Position numbers and translations under genes: made by a program
Assembly: GCF_003858645.1 (NCBI RefSeq)
Contig: NZ_RQJP01000001.1
Coordinates: 310,001-374,000, forward strand
Length of the DNA: 64,000 nucleotides
Source of the DNA: Larkinella knui
GTDB lineage: Bacteria; Bacteroidota; Bacteroidia; Cytophagales; Spirosomataceae
Direction: 5' to 3'
Shown: positions 7,890-17,219 of the stretch, piece after piece
Position numbering within the stretch: the stretch's first letter is position 1
Layout: every line of letters begins with the position of its first letter
Notes under the pieces: model-generated
The model's input: the letters and a program-made list of their open reading frames with translations, nothing else
Told to the model about the DNA's origin: nothing
Database searches by the model: none

Positions 7890-10478
7890 TTATCTGGATA
7901 ATGCTCTTAAGGCTACTAAGGTAGTCACCAATCCGATGATCGAGCCGGCAATCCCGGTTGTGCTTTGGATAATCTGCAACGGTGTCAGCTCACCCTTGGT
8001 CGATTGAGGAACAATGATTTCGGAACCTGGCTCAACCCGGGGATAGACGTTAAAAAAGCCAAACCGGCGCGTACGATCGGCAGACCCGTTGGCGTATACG
8101 ACATAGGCTCTTTTCCGCGCCGACCGGCTTGTAAAACCACCCGCCTGGGAAATGTAATCCTGAAAGGTTTGACCTCTGCGGTATTTCGCCGTTGTTGGCA
8201 ACAGCACCTCTCCACCAACCCGTACGGTTTCCAGTTGTTTCGGAATCCGCAGGATGTCGCCTTCCTGCAAAATCATATCTTCCAGCGAGCCGGGGTTGCT
8301 CAGAATTTTTTGTAAACTGATGCCGATCAGCTGCTGCGTCTCCTGGGACGTTACTTCGGGGGCCACAACCGCTTTGGGGCTGTCGTCGGCCAATTCCGTA
8401 ATGGTTTGCTGCCGTAATTGCTTTTCGGCTTCGCTGAGCCGAATTTCCCGGACCAGTGTGGCGCCCTGAACATACGCAAAAGGCGTAATACCGCCCGCCA
8501 TTTTAACCAGATCCGAAATCCGCTGATCTTTGGTAATTACCGGATATTCACCGGGCATAACGACCTCACCTTCAACATTGACAAACGTCTGGATGCGGTA
8601 ATTCGGCGACCGGCGCACAATTACCTGATCGTAGGGAAACAACGGAAAATTGCTGTCGGTCGATTTAATGCTCAGATCACGGTCGACGTTGAATCGGAAA
8701 ATTTCGGAAACCTGGGCCGATTTCGAGTTGATATCGACATCTTTCTTCCGGCGGACAACCTCAATCTGCGCAGCGGCAGCCGACTCTTTCAAGCCACCCG
8801 CCCGGAGAATCAAATCTTCAAGCGTCATATTGGCAACGTAGGGCGTGGCCTCGATGGGGGTAATTACTTCACCGGTAATACTGATTTCGGCAAATTCAGC
8901 CATCTCGAACCGGGAAGGAATAATGACCTGATCTTCGCGTTTCAACTCCACATCCGGTTTACTGCCGTTTATAATATCTGCCAAATTTAAAGAGATATTT
9001 TCGATTGCCATATCCTCGCGGGTACGTACAATCTGAATCCGACCGATAAATGCCTCACCTTTCAGCCCCTCGGCGCTGGTAATCAGCTGCTTCAGGGTTT
9101 TGTTTTGATCCAGCGAATAAATGCCCGGCCGAAAAACGGCCCCCTGAATCCCGACCTGGTTTTCGTACCGAATCAAAACGGCTTCAACCACTGCCTGGTC
9201 ACCATCTTCCATGGGGAAATTCGGAAATTCGGACTCCACTACATCGATCACCTTCAACTCGCGATTGGTAAAACGGGTGACCTTGATACGCGCTTTATAG
9301 GCATTGCTGCTGAATCCACCGGCCAGTTCCAGCAAGCGGGACATTGGTTCGCCGGGCAGCATTTCAAAAATGTTATTTCGTTTGGTCGATCCGTTGATTT
9401 CAACGTGGGATTTGAACGTCTGGAAACGGATGTTATCGTTATCCTGCAAGCGAATGTCATTCCGCTGAATACCGGTTGTCAGGAAGTCGTAAAGGTCAAT
9501 TGAAGCCACGACCCGGTTACTGCGGATGACCTGCACATTCCGGAATGAACCAATTTCGCTCGGGCCACCGGCCTGATAAATGACGTTCATGGCCGTGGAA
9601 AGAGACGAAACCGTGTAGGTTCCGGGCCGGACAGCCTCGCCCGTAACCGTTACCCGGATGCTGCGGATGTCGCCCAGCGTAACCACCATGTACGTGTTAG
9701 CCGGGCCGTAAGGGCCACTTTTCAAGCCAACGTAGATCTTCGACAGGCGGTCCAGAATACGACCTTTGGCCTGCTCGATGGTGAGCCCCGAAACGTGAAT
9801 GGGCCCTACCCGCTGAACGTAGATAAAACCGTCGGGGTTGACCGTGGTCTGGTAGGTGGCTTCCGAAAAACCGTAGATGTTGATGTTCAACTGGTCATTC
9901 GGCCCTACAACATACCCTTTCGGTGTTGCTATATTTACATTGGGCTGAAAAACACTGCCGTTGGCGGGGTCATTGAAAAGCTGGTAGCCGAACAGTTTAC
10001 GGCGTTGGGCCGCCAGTTCGCGGTCGCGCAGCAGTTCCTGTTCCGTTTTTAGCTGGGCGTCGGCCTGATCCTGATTGGGTTCATCCGTGGCGTTGGCACT
10101 TTTGGTGCCGTTGGCATCGGTGCCCGTTTGCTGTCCCTGCTGGGTTGTACCGGTTCCCTGTTGTCCGGCTTGTCCGCGCGTACCCTGCTGGTTGGTGCCC
10201 TGTTGGTTCGTTCCGGTAGCGCCCTGCTGGCCGCGGGTTCCTTGTTGGTTGGTTCCCGTAGTGCCTTGTTGCTGGCTGCGGGGAGCGTTGCCGGGCAGGC
10301 CCTGAGTTTGGCCTGCCGGAGCCTGACCTTGCGTGGGGCGCGGTACGCCGGACGGGATTGTAGCCGGGGCCGATGCTGGGGCTGAAGGCGCAGAAGGGGC
10401 CTGAATGACCTGAGCAGACGCATTTAGGCCAGTGCAGACCAGCAGTACACCAAGAATGGTTTTACGGAAAAATTGCAT
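7890..10478 (-). CDS. SLBB-domain polysaccharide export outer-membrane protein (Wza-like)
   Basis: The start is placed at the ATG at 10478 because it gives a clean signal peptide (MQFFRKTILGVLLVCTGLNASAQ); an upstream in-frame ATG at 10535 would add 19 non-signal residues. The mature protein begins with a Pro/Ala/Gly/Gln/Thr-rich segment of about 110 residues containing repeats of NQQGT. A poly_export domain (GYVVGPNDQLNINIYG) and about five to six SLBB-type beta-grasp repeats follow (for example VTVTGEAVRPGTYTV, VGIQGAVFRPGIYSL, VNVEGEVVMPGEYPV, VRVGGEVLLPTTAKY). A hydrophobic helix lies near the C-terminus (GSIIGLVTTLVALRAL). At 862 residues it is far longer than E. coli Wza (about 380), as is common in Bacteroidota. 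It likely forms the periplasm-to-surface conduit of the export system and is the first gene of the operon. Confidence 0.9.
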   Translation of the reverse strand: MQFFRKTILGVLLVCTGLNASAQVIQAPSAPSAPASAPATIPSGVPRPTQGQAPAGQTQGLPGNAPRSQQQGTTGTNQQGTRGQQGATGTNQQGTNQQGTRGQAGQQGTGTTQQGQQTGTDANGTKSANATDEPNQDQADAQLKTEQELLRDRELAAQRRKLFGYQLFNDPANGSVFQPNVNIATPKGYVVGPNDQLNINIYGFSEATYQTTVNPDGFIYVQRVGPIHVSGLTIEQAKGRILDRLSKIYVGLKSGPYGPANTYMVVTLGDIRSIRVTVTGEAVRPGTYTVSSLSTAMNVIYQAGGPSEIGSFRNVQVIRSNRVVASIDLYDFLTTGIQRNDIRLQDNDNIRFQTFKSHVEINGSTKRNNIFEMLPGEPMSRLLELAGGFSSNAYKARIKVTRFTNRELKVIDVVESEFPNFPMEDGDQAVVEAVLIRYENQVGIQGAVFRPGIYSLDQNKTLKQLITSAEGLKGEAFIGRIQIVRTREDMAIENISLNLADIINGSKPDVELKREDQVIIPSRFEMAEFAEISITGEVITPIEATPYVANMTLEDLILRAGGLKESAAAAQIEVVRRKKDVDINSKSAQVSEIFRFNVDRDLSIKSTDSNFPLFPYDQVIVRRSPNYRIQTFVNVEGEVVMPGEYPVITKDQRISDLVKMAGGITPFAYVQGATLVREIRLSEAEKQLRQQTITELADDSPKAVVAPEVTSQETQQLIGISLQKILSNPGSLEDMILQEGDILRIPKQLETVRVGGEVLLPTTAKYRRGQTFQDYISQAGGFTSRSARKRAYVVYANGSADRTRRFGFFNVYPRVEPGSEIIVPQSTKGELTPLQIIQSTTGIAGSIIGLVTTLVALRALSR
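10110..10400. repeat. In-frame minisatellite in the SLBB protein gene
   Basis: On the coding (minus) strand this stretch encodes a low-complexity linker in which the pentapeptide NQQGT and relatives (TRGQQG, TGTNQQG, GTTQQGQ) recur. At DNA level a unit of about 12-15 bases containing ACCAACAAGG or close variants repeats imperfectly at least five times between about 10150 and 10270. Reading frame is maintained throughout. Such tracts can gain or lose units by slippage, altering linker length without loss of function. Confidence 0.6.
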
Positions 10479-10798
10479 CGAAGAGTAGGCGAAAAAATTT
10501 GAGCTAAAACAACGTAAATGTGGAGATTTTTGCATATTTTTAAGAAAGTATACGGCCGCTTTTAGGCGCTCAATCTCATTTGCTTTTGTTTGCTGTCGGT
10601 AGTAAATCGTGCATTGACGGTTTTTAACGCACTTTGCGCTACAAAGTAAACGAACTTTTACTACTTTTTAAACATTTTCTTTTTAAAGGTTAAAATTTCA
10701 TATTTTGCGAACATACGATGAACTGTACAGGGCCGACTTCTGCTCTGGAAAACGGTTCTTCCGGTGTTTTCTGACCTAAAAATTAGTTTAACAGTCCT
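10479..10798. other. Divergent intergenic region between export operon and parE
   Basis: This 320-base region separates the polysaccharide operon (minus) from topoisomerase IV subunit B (plus) and must hold both promoters. It is AT-rich near 10660-10700. A short inverted repeat, ACTTTG at 10631-10636 and CAAAGT at 10642-10647, could be an operator. Near-matches to the Bacteroidota -7 box exist on both strands but none is exact with good spacing, so no promoter is called. Confidence 0.5.
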
Positions 10799-12691
10799 AT
10801 GGCAGACAGTAATCAGGTTCAGTACACAGAAGACAGCATCCGGTCGCTCGACTGGCGGGAACACATCCGGCTTCGGCCCGGAATGTACATCGGCAAACTC
10901 GGCGACGGGTCGGCTGCGGATGATGGTATTTATGTACTGATCAAGGAAGTAGTTGACAACTGTATCGATGAACACGTCATGGGCAACGGAAAGCTCATCG
11001 ACATTAAAGTGACCGACCACCGTGTCGAAGTGCGTGATTATGGCCGGGGCATTCCGCTCGGTAAAGTGGTCGATGTCGTATCCAAAATCAACACGGGGGG
11101 GAAATACGATTCGGGCGCATTTCAGAAGTCGGTTGGCCTCAATGGCGTCGGTACGAAAGCCGTCAATGCCCTTTCGACCTTGTTCCGCGTGCAGTCGTAT
11201 CGGGAAGGAAAAACCGTCTGGGCCGAATTCGAACGCGGTATTCTGGTTCGTCAGGGGGAAGAAATCACGAATCAGCGCAACGGAACACTGGTGGTTTTCG
11301 AGCCGGACAATACGGTTTTTAAGAATTTCCATTACATTCCCCAGTTTCTGGAAAACATGATCTGGAACTATTGTTACCTCAATGCGGGGCTGACAATCAG
11401 TTTCAATGGCCAGAAATTTGTTTCCCAAAACGGCCTGCTCGATTTGCTGCGCAACAAGACGGATGAAGAAGCGTTGCGTTACCCGATCATCCACCTCAAA
11501 GGGCCGGATATTGAAATCGCACTGACGCACGGCAACCAGTATGGCGAAGAATATTATTCGTTTGTGAACGGCCAGTATACGACCCAGGGCGGAACCCACC
11601 TGGCGGCATTGCGCGAAGCCTTCGTCAAAACCATCCGCGAATACTTCAAAAAAGAATATGACGCTGCCGATATCCGGGCGTCCATCATTTCGGCCATCAG
11701 TATCCGGGTGCAGGAACCGGTATTTGAGTCGCAGACCAAAACCAAACTGGGGTCGATCAACATGGCCCCCGACTCCAACAGCACGACGGTTCGCTCGTTT
11801 GTGATCGACTTCGTGAAAAATCAGCTGGACGACTTCCTGCACATGAACAACGAAACGCGGGAAGCTCTCAAGAAGCGGATCGAGCAGTCGGAGCGGGAAC
11901 GAAAGGAACTGGCCGGTATTAAAAAGCTGGCGAATGATCGGGCGAAAAAAGCCAACCTGCACAATAAAAAACTGCGCGATTGTCGGAATCACCTGCCTGA
12001 TGCTAAATCCGACGACCGCTATAACACCACGCTCTTTATCACGGAAGGCGATTCGGCCAGTGGTTCCATCACCAAATCGCGGAATGTGCAAAACCAGGCG
12101 GTATTCAGTCTGCGCGGAAAACCGCTGAACTGTTTCGGGCTGACTAAGAAAGTGGTGTATGAAAACGAAGAGTTCAATCTGCTGCAACACGCACTCGACA
12201 TTGAAGACGGTCTGGAGACGCTGCGCTACAATCGCATTGTGGTAGCCACCGATGCCGACGTCGATGGAATGCACATCCGGCTGTTGCTGATGACTTTTTT
12301 CCTGCAATTTTTTCCGGATCTGGTTCGGAATGGTCACCTTTACATTCTGGAAACCCCACTGTTCCGGGTTCGGAATCCGAAAAATCACAAGGAGACGATT
12401 TATTGTTATTCGGAACAGGAAAAACAGCAGGCTACCGATAAATTGATGAAAGGCGGTAAAAAAGTGGAGATAACGCGCTTTAAGGGTTTGGGGGAAATTT
12501 CACCGGAAGAATTTGGCCTGTTCATTGGCGATAACATGCGCCTGGAGCCGGTCATTATGGAGAAAGAAACATCGGTTCCGAAGCTGCTCAGCTATTACAT
12601 GGGTAAAAATACCCCTGATCGTCAGCGGTTTATCATCGACAACCTCCGCATCGAGAAAGATATGGAGGAAGTGGCCCTGGTGCTGGAGTAA
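10799..12691 (+). CDS. parE: DNA topoisomerase IV subunit B
   Basis: This 630-residue type II topoisomerase ATPase subunit has a GHKL ATP site with Glu50 and Asn54 in [12 protein letters not shown], then GRGIP and [13 protein letters not shown]. The transducer domain follows. The TOPRIM domain has [10 protein letters not shown] (about residue 415) and [12 protein letters not shown], supplying the Mg-binding Glu and DxD. The length lacks the long insert of some GyrB proteins. The start [22 protein letters not shown] is typical of ParE-like proteins of Bacteroidota. With ParA/ParC (not in this window) it decatenates replicated chromosomes. A 575-codon antisense frame lies over it and is rejected as a shadow. 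ParE versus GyrB was judged from the N-terminus and length, so a small doubt remains. Confidence 0.9.
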   Translation: MADSNQVQYTEDSIRSLDWREHIRLRPGMYIGKLGDGSAADDGIYVLIKEVVDNCIDEHVMGNGKLIDIKVTDHRVEVRDYGRGIPLGKVVDVVSKINTGGKYDSGAFQKSVGLNGVGTKAVNALSTLFRVQSYREGKTVWAEFERGILVRQGEEITNQRNGTLVVFEPDNTVFKNFHYIPQFLENMIWNYCYLNAGLTISFNGQKFVSQNGLLDLLRNKTDEEALRYPIIHLKGPDIEIALTHGNQYGEEYYSFVNGQYTTQGGTHLAALREAFVKTIREYFKKEYDAADIRASIISAISIRVQEPVFESQTKTKLGSINMAPDSNSTTVRSFVIDFVKNQLDDFLHMNNETREALKKRIEQSERERKELAGIKKLANDRAKKANLHNKKLRDCRNHLPDAKSDDRYNTTLFITEGDSASGSITKSRNVQNQAVFSLRGKPLNCFGLTKKVVYENEEFNLLQHALDIEDGLETLRYNRIVVATDADVDGMHIRLLLMTFFLQFFPDLVRNGHLYILETPLFRVRNPKNHKETIYCYSEQEKQQATDKLMKGGKKVEITRFKGLGEISPEEFGLFIGDNMRLEPVIMEKETSVPKLLSYYMGKNTPDRQRFIIDNLRIEKDMEEVALVLE

Positions 12692-13373
12692 GGCGTGATG
12701 AGGTAAGAATGAAGAGTTGACCGCTGTGCCCTGGAAGGGCGGTCTGTTGATAGAAAAGAAGAAAAGTAAATACCGGTTAGCTCCGGAGGAGCGGTCTAAA
12801 AACATTCTCAGACCGCTCCTCCGGAGCTAACTAACCACATGAGGCTGCTCGGTGGTAACTCGTAACAGCCAACCTCTCCGGGGTTAATTCAAACGCCTTC
12901 AACGCGTTAAGTCCGGGTTGTCAATGCGGTTGGTTTACGTTTGCTGGTTGATTTTTAACTTATCACTCTTCATGCTTCACTCTTTTTCCAACGCTTGTCG
13001 TTGAAAACAGCGGTCAGGATCTGGGCGTCGGCATTCCGGCTAATCGGAATGTGATGGGCTTGGAGGGACGCTAATCGCCTTGCTCTTTATTTTATCGGCA
13101 CAAAACAGATACGATTGGTGTAGGCAGGCCGGGCAGCGGTTTGCCGGATGAACGCGACCGGATTCAGAACGATAAAAAACCGTCCTGCCGGGTTTCCAGA
13201 TGTAAAAAATAGTTGTTGGAAAATGGTTCGAATGGTTGATTCATCGTTTACGAATACATTTTTGCGGCTTTTTGGGTAATATTGTGTGCTGGGTTCATTT
13301 GATGAGCCTAACCCGACAAAAAACGGCCCGATTTTCAAACCGTTTCGAACTTTTTACTCCTAATTTTTTGAAA
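12692..13373. other. 680-base non-coding region with palindromes
   Basis: No convincing gene lies here. A minus-strand frame at 13087-13338 (83 codons) matches no family known to me. The region holds a 22-bp perfect palindrome at 12776-12831, a smaller related hairpin at 12719-12746 sharing the core GCGGTCT, and CATTCCG/CGGAATG at about 13034-13053. There are also imperfectly complementary words ATGAAGAGT (about 12708) and ACTCTTCAT (about 12964), which could pair around the whole element. The last 130 bases should carry the promoter of the prephenate dehydratase gene. Confidence 0.55.
12776..12831. repeat. Perfect 22-bp palindromic element
   Basis: The left arm at 12776-12797 and the right arm at 12810-12831 are exact reverse complements, separated by a 12-base loop. 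Each arm itself contains the palindrome CTCCGGAG. It lies 85 bases after the parE stop, with no T-tract immediately following either arm, so it looks less like a terminator than a REP/MITE-type intergenic repeat. Only one full copy is in this window, so dispersal cannot be judged. Confidence 0.6.
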
Positions 13374-14450
13374 GTGACGCTCGAATCCCTCCGTACGCAG
13401 ATCGATGGCATCGACGACCAGTTGTTGCAACTCCTGAACCAACGCATGGAAGTGGTCCGCCAGGTTGGCGAATTGAAAAAGACAAATAAATCAGTCATTT
13501 ACCGTCCCGAACGCGAAAAGCAGATTCTGGATCGGCTGCACCAGCTGAATACCGGGCTCATGACACCGGCGGCCATCGACGCCATTTACCTGGAAATCTT
13601 CGCCGTTTCGCGGAATCTGGAAATGCCGGAACGGGTCGCCTACCTGGGGCCGGAAGGAAGTTTTACGCACCAGGCTGCCGAAAGCCGCTTTGGCGCGATG
13701 AGTGACTACATAGCCTTGCCCAACATTCGTTCGGTTTTCGAAAGTGTCGAAACCGGTCGCTCGCGGTTTGGCGTCGTGCCGATTGAAAACAACCAGGAGG
13801 GCGTGGTCAACGAAACCATCGATCTGCTGTTTGAAAAAGACCTGCTGATTGCGGCCGAAGCTCAAATTCCGATTCACTTCACGTTTGCCACCCAAACCGA
13901 CGTGCTGAGCGAAATCACGCACATTTATTCCAAAGACATCGCTTTTGGTCAGTGCAGCAAATTTCTGCGGGATTATTTCGACGGGTTGTCCGCCGAACTG
14001 GTGCCGGTTGAGTCGACTTCGAAAGCCGCTAAACTGGCTGCTCAACAGCCCCGGGCGGCCGCGATTTGCTCCAATATTGCCTCCAAATTGTTTGGCGTGC
14101 CGGTTTTGTTCGACAACATCGAAGATACCGACCTCAATCGGACCCGGTTTCTGGTGCTGGCGAAGGATTTCACAAATCAAAAAAGTGGCCATGACAAAAC
14201 AACCATCGTGGCCCGACTACCAAATACGAACAAACCGGGGGTATTGGCGCAATTCCTGCAGGAGTTCGACGCCCGCAGCATCAATCTAACCAAAATCGAA
14301 AGTCGTCCGCTACGCGAGGGAGCGACTTTCAAGTACTGGTTTCTGATTGAATTTGAAGGCCACGCCAACGACCCCGGCGTTCAGGAAATTCTGGAACACC
14401 ACGGCGCGGATGTCAAATGGCTGGGAAGTTACGTGCGGTCGCAGGGTTGA
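13374..14450 (+). CDS. pheA: Bifunctional chorismate mutase / prephenate dehydratase
   Basis: The frame is open back to an ATG at 13236. I place the start at the GTG at 13374, because MTLESLRTQIDGIDDQLLQL is the normal start of an AroQ chorismate mutase; ATG 13302 or TTG 13368 are alternatives. The protein (358 residues) has the mutase domain (1-85), then the prephenate dehydratase domain beginning VAYLGPEGSFTHQAAESRF. The catalytic-region motif is LNRTRFLVL, and a C-terminal ACT domain has NKPGVLAQFL and IESRP, the phenylalanine-sensing signature. It converts chorismate via prephenate to phenylpyruvate, committing flux to phenylalanine, and is probably feedback inhibited. It converges on ribF with a shared hairpin. 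Confidence 0.93.
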   Translation: MTLESLRTQIDGIDDQLLQLLNQRMEVVRQVGELKKTNKSVIYRPEREKQILDRLHQLNTGLMTPAAIDAIYLEIFAVSRNLEMPERVAYLGPEGSFTHQAAESRFGAMSDYIALPNIRSVFESVETGRSRFGVVPIENNQEGVVNETIDLLFEKDLLIAAEAQIPIHFTFATQTDVLSEITHIYSKDIAFGQCSKFLRDYFDGLSAELVPVESTSKAAKLAAQQPRAAAICSNIASKLFGVPVLFDNIEDTDLNRTRFLVLAKDFTNQKSGHDKTTIVARLPNTNKPGVLAQFLQEFDARSINLTKIESRPLREGATFKYWFLIEFEGHANDPGVQEILEHHGADVKWLGSYVRSQG

Positions 14451-14466
14451 CAACCGGCTGATTTTC

Positions 14467-14533
14467 AAACAAGAGAGGACGAATGTAAATGCGTTTCCCA
14501 ACCGGGTAGGTTTACATTCGCCCTCTCTTGTTT
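14467..14533. terminator. Bidirectional terminator hairpin, pheA/ribF
   Basis: Arms at 14467-14489 and 14511-14533 pair over 23 bases with one mismatch. The outer ends are AAAC/GTTT, giving short T-runs on both strands. It sits in the 96-base gap between the convergent stops of pheA and ribF. Confidence 0.8.
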
Positions 14534-14546
14534 ATCACGATTTTGT

Positions 14547-15482
14547 CTAAATCCCTAGAATCGTTTTTGCCTTCTCCACATCCAGCTTCATCTGAACGAC
14601 CAGAGCCGGTAATCCATCGTATTTCAATTCCGGGCGCAGGTATTCGATAAACCGAACCGTCAGGTGTTCGCCGTAGATTTCCTGATTGAAGTCAAAGATG
14701 AAAACTTCGATGGTGCGGTAGGTTCCGCCGACGGTGGGCCGGGTGCCGATGCTCATAGCTCCGCCCAGCTTTTCGCCTTTGTAAATGACTTCGGTGGCAT
14801 AAATCCCGTTGGCCGGAACCAGTTTGCTCGGGTCATCGACCTGAATGTTGGCGGTCGGAAAACCGATGGTGCGACCCAGCTGCTGGCCTTTAACGATGGT
14901 TCCGCTCAGGCTGTAAGGCCGTCCCAGAAATTTGGTAGCGGTTTTCAGATCACCATCCAGCAAAGCCGTCCGGATTTTGGACGAGCTGACGCCCACATCT
15001 TCCACATCCTGACGCGGAATTTCTTCGATCTCAAAACCGTATTCTGGGGCATGCTGCTGTAGATACTCAAAACTGCCTTCCCGGTTTCGGCCAAAATGAT
15101 GATCATACCCGATCACGAGCTTCTTGGTACCGATTTTATCAACCAGAATCTGTTCGATAAATTCGGCCGATGACAGCTCCGAAAAAGAACGCGTAAAGGG
15201 AATAACCACCAGATTGTCGACGCCCGCAGCGGCCAGCAACTCGGTTTTTTCTTCCAGAGTCGACAGTAATTTCAGCCCCTGGCTGTCGTTGGAAACCACC
15301 GTGCGCGGGTGCGGCCAAAAAGTTAGCACGACGGTTTCGCCCGCCTGATCACCCCGGCGGGCAATCTCCGTGAGCCGGGTTAAAATTTTCTGGTGGCCTA
15401 AATGAACGCCATCGAACGTACCGCTGGTGACAACGGCGTTGGGGATGGGTTGAAACGTATCGGTTCCGTGGTAAATCTTCAT
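14547..15482 (-). CDS. ribF: Bifunctional riboflavin kinase / FAD synthetase
   Basis: This 311-residue enzyme is the standard prokaryotic RibF. The N-terminal adenylyltransferase domain carries GTFDGVHLGH (21-30), with the HxGH nucleotide-binding motif. The C-terminal riboflavin kinase domain starts around GRPYSLSGTIVKG (about 185) with GRTIGFPTANI. It makes FMN and then FAD in the cytoplasm. Its start overlaps the truB stop by four bases (ATGA), so it is translationally coupled as the last gene of the ftsX-uppP-truB-ribF operon. Nothing is missing or unusual. Confidence 0.96.
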   Translation of the reverse strand: MKIYHGTDTFQPIPNAVVTSGTFDGVHLGHQKILTRLTEIARRGDQAGETVVLTFWPHPRTVVSNDSQGLKLLSTLEEKTELLAAAGVDNLVVIPFTRSFSELSSAEFIEQILVDKIGTKKLVIGYDHHFGRNREGSFEYLQQHAPEYGFEIEEIPRQDVEDVGVSSSKIRTALLDGDLKTATKFLGRPYSLSGTIVKGQQLGRTIGFPTANIQVDDPSKLVPANGIYATEVIYKGEKLGGAMSIGTRPTVGGTYRTIEVFIFDFNQEIYGEHLTVRFIEYLRPELKYDGLPALVVQMKLDVEKAKTILGI

Positions 15483-16177
15483 GAACGTAATGGCTCAACC
15501 GGGCGGTTTTTGCTGATAAATCCGTCGATGGTGTCGGCTTCTTCAATCCGAAATTCACCAATGCGGGTTCGGCGGAGGGCTTTCATATAAGCCCCATTCT
15601 GCAAAAACAGTCCGAAATCGCGTACTAAGCTACGGATGTATGTCCCTTTTGAGCAAACAATCCGGAAATCAATTTCGGGAAATCGGTCGGTGTCGACTTC
15701 AAATGTAGAAACCGTAATGGTACGGGATTTAATTCCACCTTCTACTTTATCGGCGGTTTCGCCCCGTCGCGCTTTTTCGTAGAGTCGTTCGCCGTTGACG
15801 CGAACGGCCGAATAAATGGGCGGAATCTGGTCGATAACCCCGGTTAATTGCTGAACAGCGGTTTGAATGGCTTCCATTGTGATACCGGAAACATCGAATT
15901 CCGCATCGAACTCGGTTTCCAGATCGACGGAAGGCGTGGTTTTTCCCAGCACGAGCGTACCGGTGTATTCTTTCTCCTGCGCCTGGTAACTGTCAATCTG
16001 CTTGGTCATTTTACCCGTGCATAGAATCAGAAGACCGGTCGCCAGGGGATCGAGGGTTCCGGCATGACCAATTTTTTTGAATTTGCAGGCAAACTTGAGC
16101 TTTTTGACAACGTCGAATGATGTCCAGGTCAGCGGTTTGTCGATGAGAATTAGCTGACCTTCGTCGGGTTGATCCAT
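15479..16177 (-). CDS. truB: tRNA pseudouridine-55 synthase
   Basis: This 232-residue TruB-type synthase carries LIDKPLTWTSFDVVKKLK at the N-terminus and GHAGTLDPLATGLL, in which Asp43 is the catalytic nucleophile. Further family motifs include EKEYTGTLVLG and GTYIRSLVRDFG. It isomerises U55 in the T-loop of tRNAs. The C-terminus is short and lacks an obvious PUA domain, as in other Bacteroidota homologues. It starts four bases after uppP ends and overlaps ribF by four bases. Confidence 0.95.
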   Translation of the reverse strand: MDQPDEGQLILIDKPLTWTSFDVVKKLKFACKFKKIGHAGTLDPLATGLLILCTGKMTKQIDSYQAQEKEYTGTLVLGKTTPSVDLETEFDAEFDVSGITMEAIQTAVQQLTGVIDQIPPIYSAVRVNGERLYEKARRGETADKVEGGIKSRTITVSTFEVDTDRFPEIDFRIVCSKGTYIRSLVRDFGLFLQNGAYMKALRRTRIGEFRIEEADTIDGFISKNRPVEPLRS

Positions 16178-16181
16178 CGGC

Positions 16182-16961
16182 TCAGACTATATCCAGTTTT
16201 ACGCCAGCTGCCAGTAATCCAAGCAGTAACAATCCGAGCGCAATGCGGTAATAACCAAAGACTTTGAAACCGTATTTTGTCAGAAAACCGACAAAGCCGC
16301 GAATGGCGAGCAGGCCGACGATAAACGCAATGACGTTACCGATGAGCAGAATCTGAATGTCGTCGGATTGAATGGTTTTGTAGGTTTTCAGCAGTTTATA
16401 GCCCGATGCGGCTGCCATGGTGGGAACGGCCAGAAAGAACGAAAATTCGGCGGCCTGTTTCCGCGTCAGTCCCTGGGTCATACCGCCAATAATCGTAGCG
16501 GCCGAGCGCGAGACGCCGGGAATCATGGCGATGCACTGGAAAAATCCGATTTTCAACGCTTCGGGGAACGTAACGTCGTAATCGCGCGGGATTTGCTTGA
16601 AAATCCGGTCGATGTAAATCAGTAAAATACCGCCCAGCAGCAAGGTAACGGCCACAACCGTGACGTTTTCCAGCAGGGAATCGATAAAGTCGTTGAGCAG
16701 AAAACCGATAACGGCGGCTGGCAGGAAAGCGACGAAAAGCTTGAAATAGAAGTCGGTTGTTTGAAGAAACCGGCGTCGGTAGAGAACCAATACCGAAATA
16801 ATGCAGCCAAACTGAATGTTGACCGTGTATAATTTGGTGAATTCCGACTTGCTGATGCCGACCAGTGACGAATAAATAATCATGTGGCCCGTTGACGATA
16901 CCGGCAAAAACTCAGTCAATCCTTCAATAATGGCAAGGATAATCGCGTGGAGTAAACTCAT
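16182..16961 (-). CDS. uppP: Undecaprenyl-diphosphate phosphatase
   Basis: This 259-residue polytopic membrane protein has about eight helices. Both family signatures are present: [15 protein letters not shown] (13-27) and [14 protein letters not shown] (147-160), the PGxSRSxxT motif. It recycles undecaprenyl pyrophosphate to the monophosphate carrier used for peptidoglycan and surface glycan synthesis. Its start overlaps the end of the DUF3098 gene by four bases (ATGA). The gene is also called bacA because overexpression can give bacitracin resistance. Identification is secure. Confidence 0.96.
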   Translation of the reverse strand: MSLLHAIILAIIEGLTEFLPVSSTGHMIIYSSLVGISKSEFTKLYTVNIQFGCIISVLVLYRRRFLQTTDFYFKLFVAFLPAAVIGFLLNDFIDSLLENVTVVAVTLLLGGILLIYIDRIFKQIPRDYDVTFPEALKIGFFQCIAMIPGVSRSAATIIGGMTQGLTRKQAAEFSFFLAVPTMAAASGYKLLKTYKTIQSDDIQILLIGNVIAFIVGLLAIRGFVGFLTKYGFKVFGYYRIALGLLLLGLLAAGVKLDIV

Positions 16962-17161
16962 TGATTCGTTGGTCGGCGCAGGATGGCAAAAAATTCAAGG
17001 ATAAAACCGCCCATTACGATGAGTGGTCCGATGGTGAGGCCCAGGGCACCGAAGCCGAATTCTTCCGTGTCGAGGCTCATGACGATAAAACCAAGCAGAA
17101 TAATGACCACGCCGATCACCATCAGGGTGTAGTTGGCGCGTCCGAAGGGAAGTTTGTTCAT
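16958..17161 (-). CDS. DUF3098 small membrane protein
   Basis: I use the ATG at 17161, giving [14 protein letters not shown] and 67 residues. An upstream in-frame ATG at 17233 would run into the ftsX stop region and add non-conserved residues. Two hydrophobic helices ([16 protein letters not shown] and [21 protein letters not shown]) flank a short acidic loop. The FGRxNY start matches the DUF3098 family, found almost only in Bacteroidota next to ftsX and uppP. The function is unknown; conserved linkage suggests a cell-envelope or division role. It overlaps uppP by four bases. Confidence 0.8.
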   Translation of the reverse strand: MNKLPFGRANYTLMVIGVVIILLGFIVMSLDTEEFGFGALGLTIGPLIVMGGFILEFFAILRRPTNQ

Positions 17162-17219
17162 ATACGTAGAATGGTTGAATGGCCGAATGGTTAAACAAGT
17201 TAGAAACCCATCCAGCGGA

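Noticed and set aside
10661-12388. Antisense 575-codon reading frame over parE (minus strand)
   Set aside because: It has no recognisable motif, whereas the plus strand encodes full topoisomerase motifs. The frame is a by-product of codon bias in the real gene.
13087-13338. Minus-strand 83-codon frame upstream of pheA
   Set aside because: There is no recognisable domain and no promoter; it lies in an otherwise repetitive non-coding region.
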